Of a stretch of DNA of 64,000 nucleotides, positions 1 through 8,632 are shown piece by piece; position 1 is the stretch's first letter, and every line of letters starts with the position of its first letter. Under the pieces are notes generated by a model. The model saw only the letters and a program-made list of their open reading frames with translations, had not been told where the DNA came from and ran no database searches. Source of the DNA: Thioclava indica (GTDB taxonomy: Bacteria; Pseudomonadota; Alphaproteobacteria; Rhodobacterales; Rhodobacteraceae). The DNA lies in contig NZ_AUNB01000029.1 in the NCBI RefSeq assembly GCF_000714545.1, positions 1-64,000 of the forward strand, read 5' to 3'. The translations under genes and the position numbers were made by a program.

Positions 1-209
1 TCGGCGATCACCGCGCCAATTCCAGCTATATGCCGTCGCAAAAATGGTTCAACAGCACTCCCGAACACGAAGGCTCCTGGTGGCCCGCGTGGCAAGCATG
101 GCTGGCCAAACGTTCCGGCGACCCCGGCCCGCTGCCCCGGATCGGGCGAGATGAGGCCGGATACCCCCCGCTGTGCCCCGCACCGGGAAAATACGTGTTG
201 CAACGCTAA
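1..209 (+). CDS. phaC: Poly(3-hydroxyalkanoate) synthase (class I PhaC), C-terminal fragment
   Basis: Only the last 68 codons are in the window; the reading frame enters at base 3 and stops with TAA at 207-209. The peptide contains a SWWPAW motif followed by AWLAKRSGD and ends APGKYVLQR. This matches the usual end of class I PHA synthases, where a SWWPDW-type motif follows the catalytic histidine region and the chain closes with APGxYV. The family polymerises (R)-3-hydroxyacyl-CoA into polyester storage granules. The catalytic Cys, Asp and His cannot be checked because they lie upstream of the window. An alpha/beta hydrolase relative is the only realistic alternative. Confidence 0.75.
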   Translation, partial: GDHRANSSYMPSQKWFNSTPEHEGSWWPAWQAWLAKRSGDPGPLPRIGRDEAGYPPLCPAPGKYVLQR

Positions 210-325
210 AGGAGTAACGCCGATGACAGGGAGGCACCTTTCGCGAAGCGGGAAGCGTGCGCCCGTCATATGGCGCTCCATCCTGATCGTGAGATGGTCG
301 AAAGCAGCGGCGGACGGAGGCTGGC

Positions 326-1453
326 TTAATGTGCGGTGGCCATGGTCAGGCGGAACCGTTTGAGCGCGATGACAAAGAACACCGCGCTCAGCGTCACCAT
401 GATGACCATATTGGGCCAGACAATCGACAGCCCCGCACCGCGATAGAGGATCGCCTGCGAGAAGGCGACGAAATGCGTCGAGGGCGAGATCTGCATCACG
501 TTTTGCAGCCAGACCGGCATCGATTCCATCGGGGTTGTGCTGCCTGACAGCAGGTTCATCACCACCAGCACCGGCAGGGCCAGCAGCCCGAATTGCGGCA
601 TCGAGGTGGTGAAGGTGGCCAGCAAAATGCCCAGCCCGGTGACGGACACCAGATACAGCACCGCCCCCAGCACAAATAGCGGGATCGAGCCCGCAACCGG
701 CACGCCCAGCAAGGTCTGCACCACCAGCCAGATCGACAGGATCGCGGCGACAATGATCGCCAGCCCGTTGGCCCAGATTTTGGCGACCATGATTTCCGAG
801 GGCGTTACAGGCATCACCAGAAGATGCTCAATCGTGCCGTGTTCACGCTCGCGGATCAGGGCGGCACCGGTCAGCAGCACCGACAGGATGGTGATATTGT
901 TGATGATCTGCATCACCGAGGAAAACCAGACCGTGTTGCGGTTGGGGTTGAACAGCGTGCGCACGACCAGATTGATAGGCAGGACGCTGTCGGTGTCATT
1001 CCCCGAGACGAATTTGGTCACTTCGGCGGCGATGATCTCTTGCAGAAAGACCGACCCATTGCCCGCCTGCACCATCGCCGTGGCATCGACATCCATCAGG
1101 ATTTCGGGCTGATACCCGGCCAGCACATCGGCCTCGAAATGGGGCGGGATCGTGAGCACAAAAACATAGTCCCCGCGATCCATGACCTTTTGCACGTCAC
1201 TTGCCGAAATCTCTTCGGGCGGGTTGAATTCGGGGGGCAGGATCGCGCTTAGGATGCGCCCGCTTAGCGCCGAGCGGTCCTGATCGACATAGGCGACCGA
1301 GGCGTTGAGCACCTCGAGCTTGGCCCCCGTCGCCACCGAATAGACCGCAAAGCTGAAGATATAGACGATCAGCACGATCAGCACCGGATCGGCGCGCAAG
1401 CTGCTGAGTTCCTTAAGCCCGAGGCGGAAAACATTGGTGAGCCAGCGCATCAT
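326..1453 (-). CDS. ABC-2 type transporter permease (YhhJ-like)
   Basis: A 375-residue inner-membrane permease. One membrane helix lies near residues 20-42, followed by a long periplasmic segment and then about five helices in the C-terminal half. The ABC-2 signature EREHGTIEHLLVMPVTPSE sits just after the first helix of the C-terminal block. The start is the first of two adjacent ATG codons at 1453, one base after the stop of the upstream ATPase/permease gene (TGA-G-ATG), so translation is probably coupled. It is the last gene of a three-gene efflux operon laid out like E. coli yhiI-rbbA-yhhJ. The substrate cannot be inferred. Confidence 0.88.
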   Translation of the reverse strand: MMRWLTNVFRLGLKELSSLRADPVLIVLIVYIFSFAVYSVATGAKLEVLNASVAYVDQDRSALSGRILSAILPPEFNPPEEISASDVQKVMDRGDYVFVLTIPPHFEADVLAGYQPEILMDVDATAMVQAGNGSVFLQEIIAAEVTKFVSGNDTDSVLPINLVVRTLFNPNRNTVWFSSVMQIINNITILSVLLTGAALIREREHGTIEHLLVMPVTPSEIMVAKIWANGLAIIVAAILSIWLVVQTLLGVPVAGSIPLFVLGAVLYLVSVTGLGILLATFTTSMPQFGLLALPVLVVMNLLSGSTTPMESMPVWLQNVMQISPSTHFVAFSQAILYRGAGLSIVWPNMVIMVTLSAVFFVIALKRFRLTMATAH

Positions 1454-1454
1454 C

Positions 1455-4181
1455 TCATTTCTCCTGCTTGCGCAGCGCAAGGATCGACACGGCGACGAAG
1501 AACACCGCAAACCCCGCCAGCATCAGGTGGTTCTGCCACAGTTCGGCAAAGCCCAGCGACTTGGTGAACGTGCCCACGCTGATCTGCTGATACCACGCCG
1601 AGGGAAAGGCCAGACCGATCAGCCGCCCGCTGCCTGACAGCGAGGACACCGGCACCAGCAGCCCCGAGAAATTGACCGCCGGAATGATCGCGATCACGGC
1701 GGCGGCGAAGGTCGCGGCCACCTGCGTGCGCGTGAAGGCAGAGATCAGAACGCCAAATCCGGTCGCCGCCATCACATACAGCAACGTGCCCAGCAATAGC
1801 GTGCTGATCGACCCCTTAACCGTCACGCCAAACACCCCGTAAGCCATCATCATCAGCGTGACGAAACTGATCAGCGCAATCACGATATAGGGCAGTTGCT
1901 TGCCCAAGATGAACTCGGTCCGCGTCACCGGGGTAGAGCGGAAATTGGCGATTGAGCCGGTCTCTTTTTCACGCACGACGCCCATTGCGGACATCATCGA
2001 CGGGATCAGGATCAGCATCAGCATGATCACCGAGGGGATCATCGCATAGACGCTTTTAAAGGACTGGTTATAGAGAAACCGGGTCTCGACGCTGGCCGCT
2101 GATGTGTTGATCACGCGGCCGTAGGTGCGTTCAATCTGATCGGACATGTAAGAGGCGGCCAGCCCCGACAGATAACCGCGGGTGGTCTCGGCGCGAAACG
2201 GCATCGCGCCATCGACCATGACCCGCACTTCTGGGCGCTCGCCGCGCAACAGGTCTTTGCCGAAATCGGGCGGAATCTCGATGCCGACGACAAGCTCTGC
2301 GCTTTTCATGCGCGCGCTCAGATCGGCGGCACTGGTCGCGGGGGGCTGTTCGGAAAACCAGCGCGAGCCCGAAAAGCTTTCCATCAATGCGCGGCTTTCA
2401 GCACTTTGGTCTTGGTCAAACACCGCGTAGGGCAGGTCCTGCACGTCAAAGGAAATGCCATAGCCGAAGGTCAGCATCAGGATGATCGGCCCGAGAAAAG
2501 CAAAGCTCAGCCGGATCTTGTCGCGCAGCAATTCGATGCTTTCGCGCCGCGCAAAAGCCCATAGACGGGCAGGATCAAAGGCGCGATGCACGCTCGCGGG
2601 GCTATCGGTCGCGGCGTGGGTCGCGGGCGGGGCAGGGGCGCGATCGGGCGTCGTTTCAGCCTCGCGCAGGTAGCTCACAAAAGCTTCTTCAAGACTGTCG
2701 GTGCCTTTGCTGTGCGCAAGGTCCGCCGGGGTGCCCACGGCCAGAACGCGCCCGGCATGCATCAGCGAGATCCGGTCGCAACGCTCGGCCTCGTTCATGA
2801 AATGGGTCGAGACAAAGATCGTCACGCCGTGATTGCGCGACAGATCAATCAGGTGCTGCCAGAAACTGTCGCGCGCCACCGGATCGACGCCCGAGGTCGG
2901 TTCGTCAAGGATCAGCACCTCGGGCGAGTGGATCAGCGCAACGGCGAGTTGCAGGCGCTGTCGGATGCCCAAAGGCAGCGCGTCGGGGCGCTTGTCGGCC
3001 TCTTCGGTAAGGTCAAACTGCTCTAGCATCTCGCGCACCCGCGCGGCGCGGGTCTCGACGGGCAGTTGATAAAGCTGGGCGTGCAGTTCCAGATTTCGCC
3101 GTACGCTGAGTTCGCTGTAAAGCGAGAAGGATTGCGACATGTAGCCCACGCGCCGCCGCGTCGCCATATCGCCCGCATCCAGCACTTCGCCAAACAGCAG
3201 CGCCTTGCCCTCGCTGGCGGGCTGCAACCCGGTCAGCATTTTCATCGTCGTGGTCTTGCCGCAGCCGTTCGAGCCGAGAAAGCCGAAAATTTCGCCCCGC
3301 TCGATCTGGAAATCGACGTGATCGACGGCGGTGAAATTGCCAAAGCGACAGGTCAGCCCCTGCGCCTCGATCGCGGGTGGGCCGTCGCTGGGCACACGCG
3401 GGGGCACGATCACCTCGTGATGCCCGGCGCGCTCTTCTTCGGGCAAAAGCGCGATGAAGGCCGATTCCAGCGTCGGTTGTCCGGCCTGTTCGCGGATCTC
3501 GGCGGGCGCGCCCGTGGCGATCACCTTGCCATCCGACATCGCGGCGAGCCAGTCAAAGCGCTCTGCCTCGTCCATATAGGCGGTGGCGACGATCACGCTC
3601 ATCGCGGGGCGCTCGCGGCGGATGCGGTCGATCAGATCCCAGAATTGCTGGCGCGACAGCGGATCGACGCCGGTGGTCGGCTCATCCAGAATCATCAGAT
3701 CGGGATCGTGGATCAGCGCCGAGCACAGCGACAGTTTCTGCTTCATCCCGCCCGAGAGCTTGCCCGCCGCGCGGTCGGGAAACGGATCAAGCCCGGTCGA
3801 TTGCAGCAGGTCGTCGATGCGTGCGCGCCGTTCCGCCTGCGATTGCCCGAACAGGCGACCAAAGAAATCAAGGTTCTCGCGCACGCTCAGCGTCGGGTAA
3901 AGATTGCGCCCCAAACCTTGGGGCATATAGGCGATGCGGTGGTTGCAGGCCTGCAGATGGGCGCGGTCGCGAATGTCGCCGCCCAGCACCATCGCCTTAC
4001 CGGTTTGCAACTTGCGCACGCCCGCGATCAGCGCCAGCAGCGAAGATTTGCCCACCCCGTCCGGCCCGATCAGCCCCGCCATGCAGCCCGCCGGAATGTC
4101 GAGGCTTACATCGTCCAGCGCGCAAGTCGCACCGTAGCGATGCGTGATCCCCGACAGGCTTGCGACCGGTGCGCGCGTCAT
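1455..4181 (-). CDS. Fused ABC transporter: two ATPase domains plus ABC-2 permease (RbbA/YhiH-like)
   Basis: A 908-residue fusion. ATPase domain 1 has Walker A GPDGVGKS (residues 39-46), signature LSGGMKQKL and Walker B LMILDEPTTGVD. ATPase domain 2 has Walker A GSNGCGKT, Walker B LILDEPTSGVD and a degenerate signature (LPLGIRQ where LSGGQ is usual). From about residue 540 an ABC-2 permease follows, with one N-terminal helix and a C-terminal block carrying EKETGSIANFRSTPVTRTE. The start is the ATG at 4181, which overlaps the stop of the HlyD gene as ATGA; a longer frame begins at 4214 but runs into that gene. The RbbA family is known for this domain order. With its neighbours it should form a tripartite exporter. 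Confidence 0.9.
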   Translation of the reverse strand: MTRAPVASLSGITHRYGATCALDDVSLDIPAGCMAGLIGPDGVGKSSLLALIAGVRKLQTGKAMVLGGDIRDRAHLQACNHRIAYMPQGLGRNLYPTLSVRENLDFFGRLFGQSQAERRARIDDLLQSTGLDPFPDRAAGKLSGGMKQKLSLCSALIHDPDLMILDEPTTGVDPLSRQQFWDLIDRIRRERPAMSVIVATAYMDEAERFDWLAAMSDGKVIATGAPAEIREQAGQPTLESAFIALLPEEERAGHHEVIVPPRVPSDGPPAIEAQGLTCRFGNFTAVDHVDFQIERGEIFGFLGSNGCGKTTTMKMLTGLQPASEGKALLFGEVLDAGDMATRRRVGYMSQSFSLYSELSVRRNLELHAQLYQLPVETRAARVREMLEQFDLTEEADKRPDALPLGIRQRLQLAVALIHSPEVLILDEPTSGVDPVARDSFWQHLIDLSRNHGVTIFVSTHFMNEAERCDRISLMHAGRVLAVGTPADLAHSKGTDSLEEAFVSYLREAETTPDRAPAPPATHAATDSPASVHRAFDPARLWAFARRESIELLRDKIRLSFAFLGPIILMLTFGYGISFDVQDLPYAVFDQDQSAESRALMESFSGSRWFSEQPPATSAADLSARMKSAELVVGIEIPPDFGKDLLRGERPEVRVMVDGAMPFRAETTRGYLSGLAASYMSDQIERTYGRVINTSAASVETRFLYNQSFKSVYAMIPSVIMLMLILIPSMMSAMGVVREKETGSIANFRSTPVTRTEFILGKQLPYIVIALISFVTLMMMAYGVFGVTVKGSISTLLLGTLLYVMAATGFGVLISAFTRTQVAATFAAAVIAIIPAVNFSGLLVPVSSLSGSGRLIGLAFPSAWYQQISVGTFTKSLGFAELWQNHLMLAGFAVFFVAVSILALRKQEK

Positions 4182-5161
4182 TGCGGCAGCTTCACCTGAA
4201 GCGTCTCGGGCCACTCGGCGCTGTCATCCACGCGCACATAGCCGATTCCGGCGACCCCGGCCTTGGCCTGTTCCTGATATTTCGCCAGCAACTTGGGCGG
4301 GATCGTCAGCTTGACGCGAAACATCAACTGCTCGCGCTCATCCGAGGTTTCCACCGATTTGGGCGTGAATTGCGCCGAACTGGCCACGAAAGTCACCGTC
4401 GCGGGGATCACATATTCCGGGATCGGATCAAGGACCAAGCGGGCCTGCGCCCCGATCGACAGACGCCCGGCATCGGCGGCGGGCAGAAAGATCGTCATGT
4501 AGATATCGGTCAGGTCGGTGAGCGTCACCACCTTGCCGCCCGCACCGACAATCTCGCCCGCTTTCGCCAGAATATATTGCACCCGACCGTCATGGGGGGC
4601 CTTGAGATCCATATCGTCGCGCAGGCTTTGCAGCTGCTCAAGCGAAGCCTCGGCCGCAGCAATCGTCGCGCTCGCCAGATCAACGCCCGCCGCAGCGGCG
4701 CTGACGCCGGCTTTTGCGGTGTTCAGCGTGGTCTGGGCGCGATCCAGCTGTTCCTGGCTGGTGTGGCCGTTGGCGGCCAGCTTTTCGGCCCGCTCATATT
4801 CGGTCTGGGCGTATTTTTGTTCGGAAATACGTTGGTTGGACAGCGCCTCGGCCTGAAGTTTCTGCTGCTTGGCTTGCAGCACGGCGGCTTTGGCGGCACG
4901 TAACTGGGCGTCGATCTGGGCGGCATCCATATGCGCGATGATCTGGCCCGCCTTGACCCAATCGCCTTCCGAGACCAGCACCTCGGAAATCCGCCCCGCC
5001 ATCTTGGCCGAAACGTCGATGCGCTCGGCCTCGATGCGTCCGTTGCTCATCGCGAAACCGGCGGGCAGGGCCGGGGTCTTGGTGCTGAGCCAGTAGTAAT
5101 ATCCGCCCCCCGCAATCACTAAAAGGGCGGCGAGGATCAGGCTCAGACGCTTCCATTGCAT
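4178..5161 (-). CDS. HlyD/EmrA-family membrane fusion protein
   Basis: A 327-residue periplasmic adaptor. One N-terminal membrane anchor (about residues 4-22, LSLILAALLVIAGGGYYYW) is followed by the first half of a barrel-sandwich (biotinyl-lipoyl-like) domain, GRISEVLVSEGDWVKAGQ, then a long coiled coil rich in Ala, Gln and Lys (about residues 75-170). The second sandwich half, LKAPHDGRVQYI, and a beta-barrel domain follow. The ATG at 5161 was chosen because GGAG lies a few bases upstream and the membrane anchor then starts the protein; a further 24 codons upstream look non-coding. It is the first gene of the operon and would link the inner-membrane pump to an outer-membrane channel, which is not encoded here. 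Confidence 0.9.
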   Translation of the reverse strand: MQWKRLSLILAALLVIAGGGYYYWLSTKTPALPAGFAMSNGRIEAERIDVSAKMAGRISEVLVSEGDWVKAGQIIAHMDAAQIDAQLRAAKAAVLQAKQQKLQAEALSNQRISEQKYAQTEYERAEKLAANGHTSQEQLDRAQTTLNTAKAGVSAAAAGVDLASATIAAAEASLEQLQSLRDDMDLKAPHDGRVQYILAKAGEIVGAGGKVVTLTDLTDIYMTIFLPAADAGRLSIGAQARLVLDPIPEYVIPATVTFVASSAQFTPKSVETSDEREQLMFRVKLTIPPKLLAKYQEQAKAGVAGIGYVRVDDSAEWPETLQVKLPQ

Positions 5162-5264
5162 GGGTTCGATCTCCGGATTTCGCGGCTTGCAACCGGAATG
5201 TCGGTTGCCAGACCGCCCTGCCGTTGGGCGCAAGGTCGCGCTGCGGCGCAGAATGCATAGGGTT

Positions 5265-5295
5265 GGAATAGCAGTAGCGAAATGTTGAAGTCAAC
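5265..5295 (-). promoter_or_regulatory. Probable promoter and operator of the efflux operon
   Basis: Read on the minus strand, a -35-like TTGACT (5294-5289) is followed 18 bases later by TATTCC (5270-5265). The -35 lies inside a perfect 12-base palindrome, GTTGACTTCAAC (5295-5284). A palindrome covering the -35 upstream of an efflux operon suits a TetR- or MarR-type repressor site. No regulator gene is adjacent. The -10 match is weak, so the exact promoter is uncertain. Confidence 0.4.
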
Positions 5296-5412
5296 GCAGC
5301 AGAATTTGCATAGCCGATATGTGATGGCGCTGGAAATTGCGCGCGTTTCGTTGCTTCGGGTGGGCTTGAAAGCCGGGCGTGAGGGAATACTTGCGCCTTG
5401 CGGGCACAGGAA

Positions 5413-5447
5413 AACCCCGCCTTCGGGGATGGACCCAAGGCGGGGTT
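5413..5447 (-). terminator. Rho-independent terminator
   Basis: Eleven-base stem (AACCCCGCCTT at 5413-5423 with AAGGCGGGGTT at 5437-5447). On the minus strand it ends in GGGGTTTTCC, just past the stop of the frameshifted small gene at 5467, so it fits that gene best. Confidence 0.7.
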
Positions 5448-5466
5448 CATTGGCGGTAACCGGGTC

Positions 5467-5896
5467 TTAGTTGTTGAGCAGAACGCCAAGCAGGCCAAGC
5501 GCCGTGACTGTGGCAAAGGTCGAGCTGTCGATAACGACGACACGATTATTGACGACACGATATTCGCGCCCCGACTTCAGCGGGGGTAAGTGTTTGCGTT
5601 GGGCTTGGCTCAAGGCGTGACCCGGCGCGCTGTGGCGGCGCTCGGTCTTTTGAGACACATGCGTCCTGTGATCTTTATAGCGCGTTGATGACTGATGGGG
5701 CACCGCCTTTTGCGCGCTCGATTTGCGCTGAGAGCTGGCTTTGTCGTCATGTCCGTCGCGTTTTCGATTATCCTGCTGCTGGGTGCAGTGCTGACCAAGG
5801 GGCGCATTTCCCGTTAGTGTTATGCGTGCTTTGCGCCCAGCCTGCGGAGGCAAACGTGCTGGTGGCCAAGGCCGTGATGAGAAGCAGGCGTTTCAT
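5467..5896 (-). pseudogene. Frameshifted small secreted protein (RcnB-like C-terminus)
   Basis: The ATG at 5896 follows AGGAG and encodes a clear signal peptide (MKRLLLITALATSTFASAGWA), but this frame stops at 5768. One frame over, an open frame runs to 5467 and ends with HLPPLKSGREYRVVNNRVVV and a hydrophobic tail. That tail resembles the C-terminus of RcnB-like small periplasmic proteins. The two pieces join if one base is removed near the CCCC run at 5802-5799 (GGGG on the plus strand), giving a protein of about 142 residues. Either the gene is broken in this strain or the assembly has an extra base. The family assignment is moderate; the split signal peptide is plain in the sequence. Confidence 0.6.
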
Positions 5897-6268
5897 TTGG
5901 AAATCTCCTGTGGATTGCCGAGATAGAACGCTCCGCCCCAGCAGCCCTGTCGCGCGCACACGAGGCTGTGAACGCCGCTTGGCCGTTGCAGATCAAGTGC
6001 GCGGTTTCGATCGCAACGCGTATCGCGGGGGGGTGAAGTAGCCACGCGCGCTGGGGCGGAGAGTTACAATGTCGCGGCGAAATCTTTGGCGAAACGGGGA
6101 TTGCGCTGCCCCTCGCGTGCCGCGCTAAGGGGGGTGCTCAAGGCGCCGATGTGTTGCGGCTTGAGTGGAGCGGGCATTGATCTGAGCTTGGTATGTCCAT
6201 GGGGTCACATCAAGAAAGCGGTGTAAGTTGTTGTTTTGAATGAAATAAGTTGTTTCCACCGAGGTTGG
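5897..6268. other. Gap without recognised genes
   Basis: These 372 bases lie between the start of the frameshifted gene and the 3' end of tRNA-Leu. I see no credible open frame with a ribosome binding site. A small CACC/GGTG inverted repeat directly follows the tRNA on the minus strand but is too short to call a terminator. The upstream promoter of the small secreted gene must lie here but is not clear. Confidence 0.5.
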
Positions 6269-6352
6269 TGGTGCGGGTGAAGGGACTCGAACCCCCACGC
6301 CAAAGGCGCCAGAACCTAAATCTGGTGCGTCTACCAGTTCCGCCACACCCGC
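6269..6352 (-). tRNA. tRNA-Leu (anticodon UAG)
   Basis: The reverse complement folds as a class II tRNA. The acceptor GCGGGTG pairs with CACCCGC. The anticodon stem CCAGA/TCTGG encloses loop TTTAGGT with anticodon TAG. A short variable arm and a T loop with GGTTCGAGTCC follow. A discriminator A is followed by a genome-encoded CCA (6271-6269). It would read CUA leucine codons. Confidence 0.95.
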
Positions 6353-6495
6353 ATGCGGGGCGTAATAGCAACAGCTTTGCGCGCTGGAAAGGGGGGATGT
6401 GATTTTTCGCTCGTAACTTGCGAGAATATGCGCCTAAGCTATTGGAAAGGCGCAAAAGACGCCAAAGAACTTGAGGCAGACGAGTAGGGATAGCC

Positions 6496-7023
6496 ATGGA
6501 CAGAACCGGTCCGGGGTGCAACGGGGCAAGCGCTCTGTTGCAGGGATTGATCGATTTAAAGGCGGATGCGCGCGCTCATGCGTGCGCCGATAGTCGCGAA
6601 TTGGCCGGTGCGATTGCACAGGGCGCGCGGATTTACACGTTAGAAGGCGCTTTGCCGGTTGAATATCTTGAACCGGGAGACCGGATCGTGACGCGATCTG
6701 GCACGCGCAAGCTGCGTGCCGTGGTAAGGGGCGATTATGTCGGGCCGCTAGTGCGTGTGGCGCCCGGTGCGCTTGGGCATGACCGCCCCGGAGCGCCGTT
6801 GCTGCTGGGCCCGCAGGCGCGGCTGTTGTTGCGCGATTGGCGCGTCGAGCTGATCTACGGCAAACGCGAGGCGTTGGTGACGGCGAGTTCAGTTGTTGAC
6901 GGGCAATATGTGACCAAAGGCACAGCGCGCGCGCGGATGTTCGCTTTGCAATTTGACACCCCCGAAGTGATCTATGCCGATGGCGTTGAAATCGCGATGA
7001 CGCCCGCGCGGGTTACCGCGTAG
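6496..7023 (+). CDS. Hint-domain protein without the nucleophilic cysteine
   Basis: A 175-residue protein that is almost entirely a Hint (Hedgehog/intein) module of the type common in Rhodobacterales. Conserved blocks are ARIYTLEGALPVEYLEPGDRI near residues 43-63, a middle LLLGPQARLLLRD block and a closing FDTPEVIYADGVEIA block. In self-processing Hint domains the module starts with Cys; here the equivalent place reads QGARIYT with no Cys, so autoproteolysis is not expected. There is no signal peptide. It starts downstream of, and divergent from, tRNA-Leu. A second Hint protein at 48433-49656 keeps the Cys. Function is unknown. Confidence 0.8.
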   Translation: MDRTGPGCNGASALLQGLIDLKADARAHACADSRELAGAIAQGARIYTLEGALPVEYLEPGDRIVTRSGTRKLRAVVRGDYVGPLVRVAPGALGHDRPGAPLLLGPQARLLLRDWRVELIYGKREALVTASSVVDGQYVTKGTARARMFALQFDTPEVIYADGVEIAMTPARVTA

Positions 7024-7040
7024 GGCGCGAAGCGCGGGCG

Positions 7041-7904
7041 CTACACCCCGATGTCGCGAAAGACTTGGGGGAGGGTTTCTGGCAGGTCTTCGGCGATGAG
7101 GCCGGGGCCGAAGCTGCGGGCGGCTTCGACATGCAGCCATGCGCCGGTGCACGCAGAGTCAAACGGGGAAAGCCCGCGCGCCAGTAGGCCGGTGATGATC
7201 CCGGAGAGCACATCGCCCGCGCCTGCGGTGGCAAGCCACGGGGCTGCGCGCGCGCCTGTTGCGCAATGTAGCGCAGTTTCTCCGTCTGGCGTTGCGATCG
7301 TGGTCTCGGCCCCCTTGAGCAACACGGTGCAGCCCGCGCGTTTGGCGGCGGCGCTTGTGGCGTGGAGTTTGCTCTCACGCGCGTTGTCGTCCTCAGCGAG
7401 CGTTTCGGCGAGGTCGGGAAAGAGGCGGCGGAACTCTCCCATATGAGGGGTCAGCACCACCTTGTCATGGGTCTGGGTGAACAGATGGTCGGGCTCATGC
7501 TCAAACGCGGTGAGCGCATCTGCGTCCAACACCGTCGCGCGCGCGCCCCAAAGGGCTGCCGGCACCATTTCGGCGGCGCGTTTTTGCCCTAGACCGGGGC
7601 CAAGGCAGAGCGCGTTGAGGCGATCATCTTGCAGCAAGCCGCGCAGGCTATAACTGTCGGGCAGGGCGGTGAGCATCACGGCGGTAAGCTGTGCCGACTG
7701 TTCATAAAACGAGGCCGTGGGGGCGGCGATGGTGACCAACCCTGCGCCCACACGCAGCGCCGCCCGCGCGGCCAGACGCGCCGCGCCGCCTTGGCCCGCG
7801 CCGCCTGACAGCACCAAGGCATGGCCGTGGCCGTATTTATGCGCCTCGGGGGATTTGGCGAGGCTGGCGCGCATGTCATCGGTCAGCGCGATTTGGCGGG
7901 TCAT
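7041..7904 (-). CDS. nnrD: ADP-dependent (S)-NAD(P)H-hydrate dehydratase
   Basis: A 287-residue protein matching the ribokinase-like dehydratase domain that repairs hydrated NAD(P)H. Visible motifs are the N-terminal HALVLSGGAGQGGAARLAAR and the C-terminal ATAGAGDVLSGIITGLLA loop, which holds the catalytic Asp of the family. The epimerase (NnrE) domain often fused at the N-terminus is absent. The ATG at 7904 was chosen for the GGAGG a few bases upstream and the family-like start; 58 further upstream codons are not conserved-looking. It is divergent from glnB. Confidence 0.88.
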   Translation of the reverse strand: MTRQIALTDDMRASLAKSPEAHKYGHGHALVLSGGAGQGGAARLAARAALRVGAGLVTIAAPTASFYEQSAQLTAVMLTALPDSYSLRGLLQDDRLNALCLGPGLGQKRAAEMVPAALWGARATVLDADALTAFEHEPDHLFTQTHDKVVLTPHMGEFRRLFPDLAETLAEDDNARESKLHATSAAAKRAGCTVLLKGAETTIATPDGETALHCATGARAAPWLATAGAGDVLSGIITGLLARGLSPFDSACTGAWLHVEAARSFGPGLIAEDLPETLPQVFRDIGV

Positions 7905-8560
<656 letters not shown>

Positions 8561-8632
8561 GTTTCCCCAATTCGGCCTCAGATGCCTTCGGGCCGGGGCC
8601 TTCCCAACGCTCAACGAAAGGGATTTAGCGAC

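Noticed and set aside
222-363. Short plus-strand frame with AAAGGAG upstream, after phaC
   Set aside because: It runs into the 3' end of the permease gene on the other strand and has no recognisable family; the ribosome-site-like sequence overlaps the phaC stop.
6125-6346. Minus-strand frame beginning MAELVDAPDLGSG
   Set aside because: It is a translation of tRNA-Leu, a frequent false gene call.
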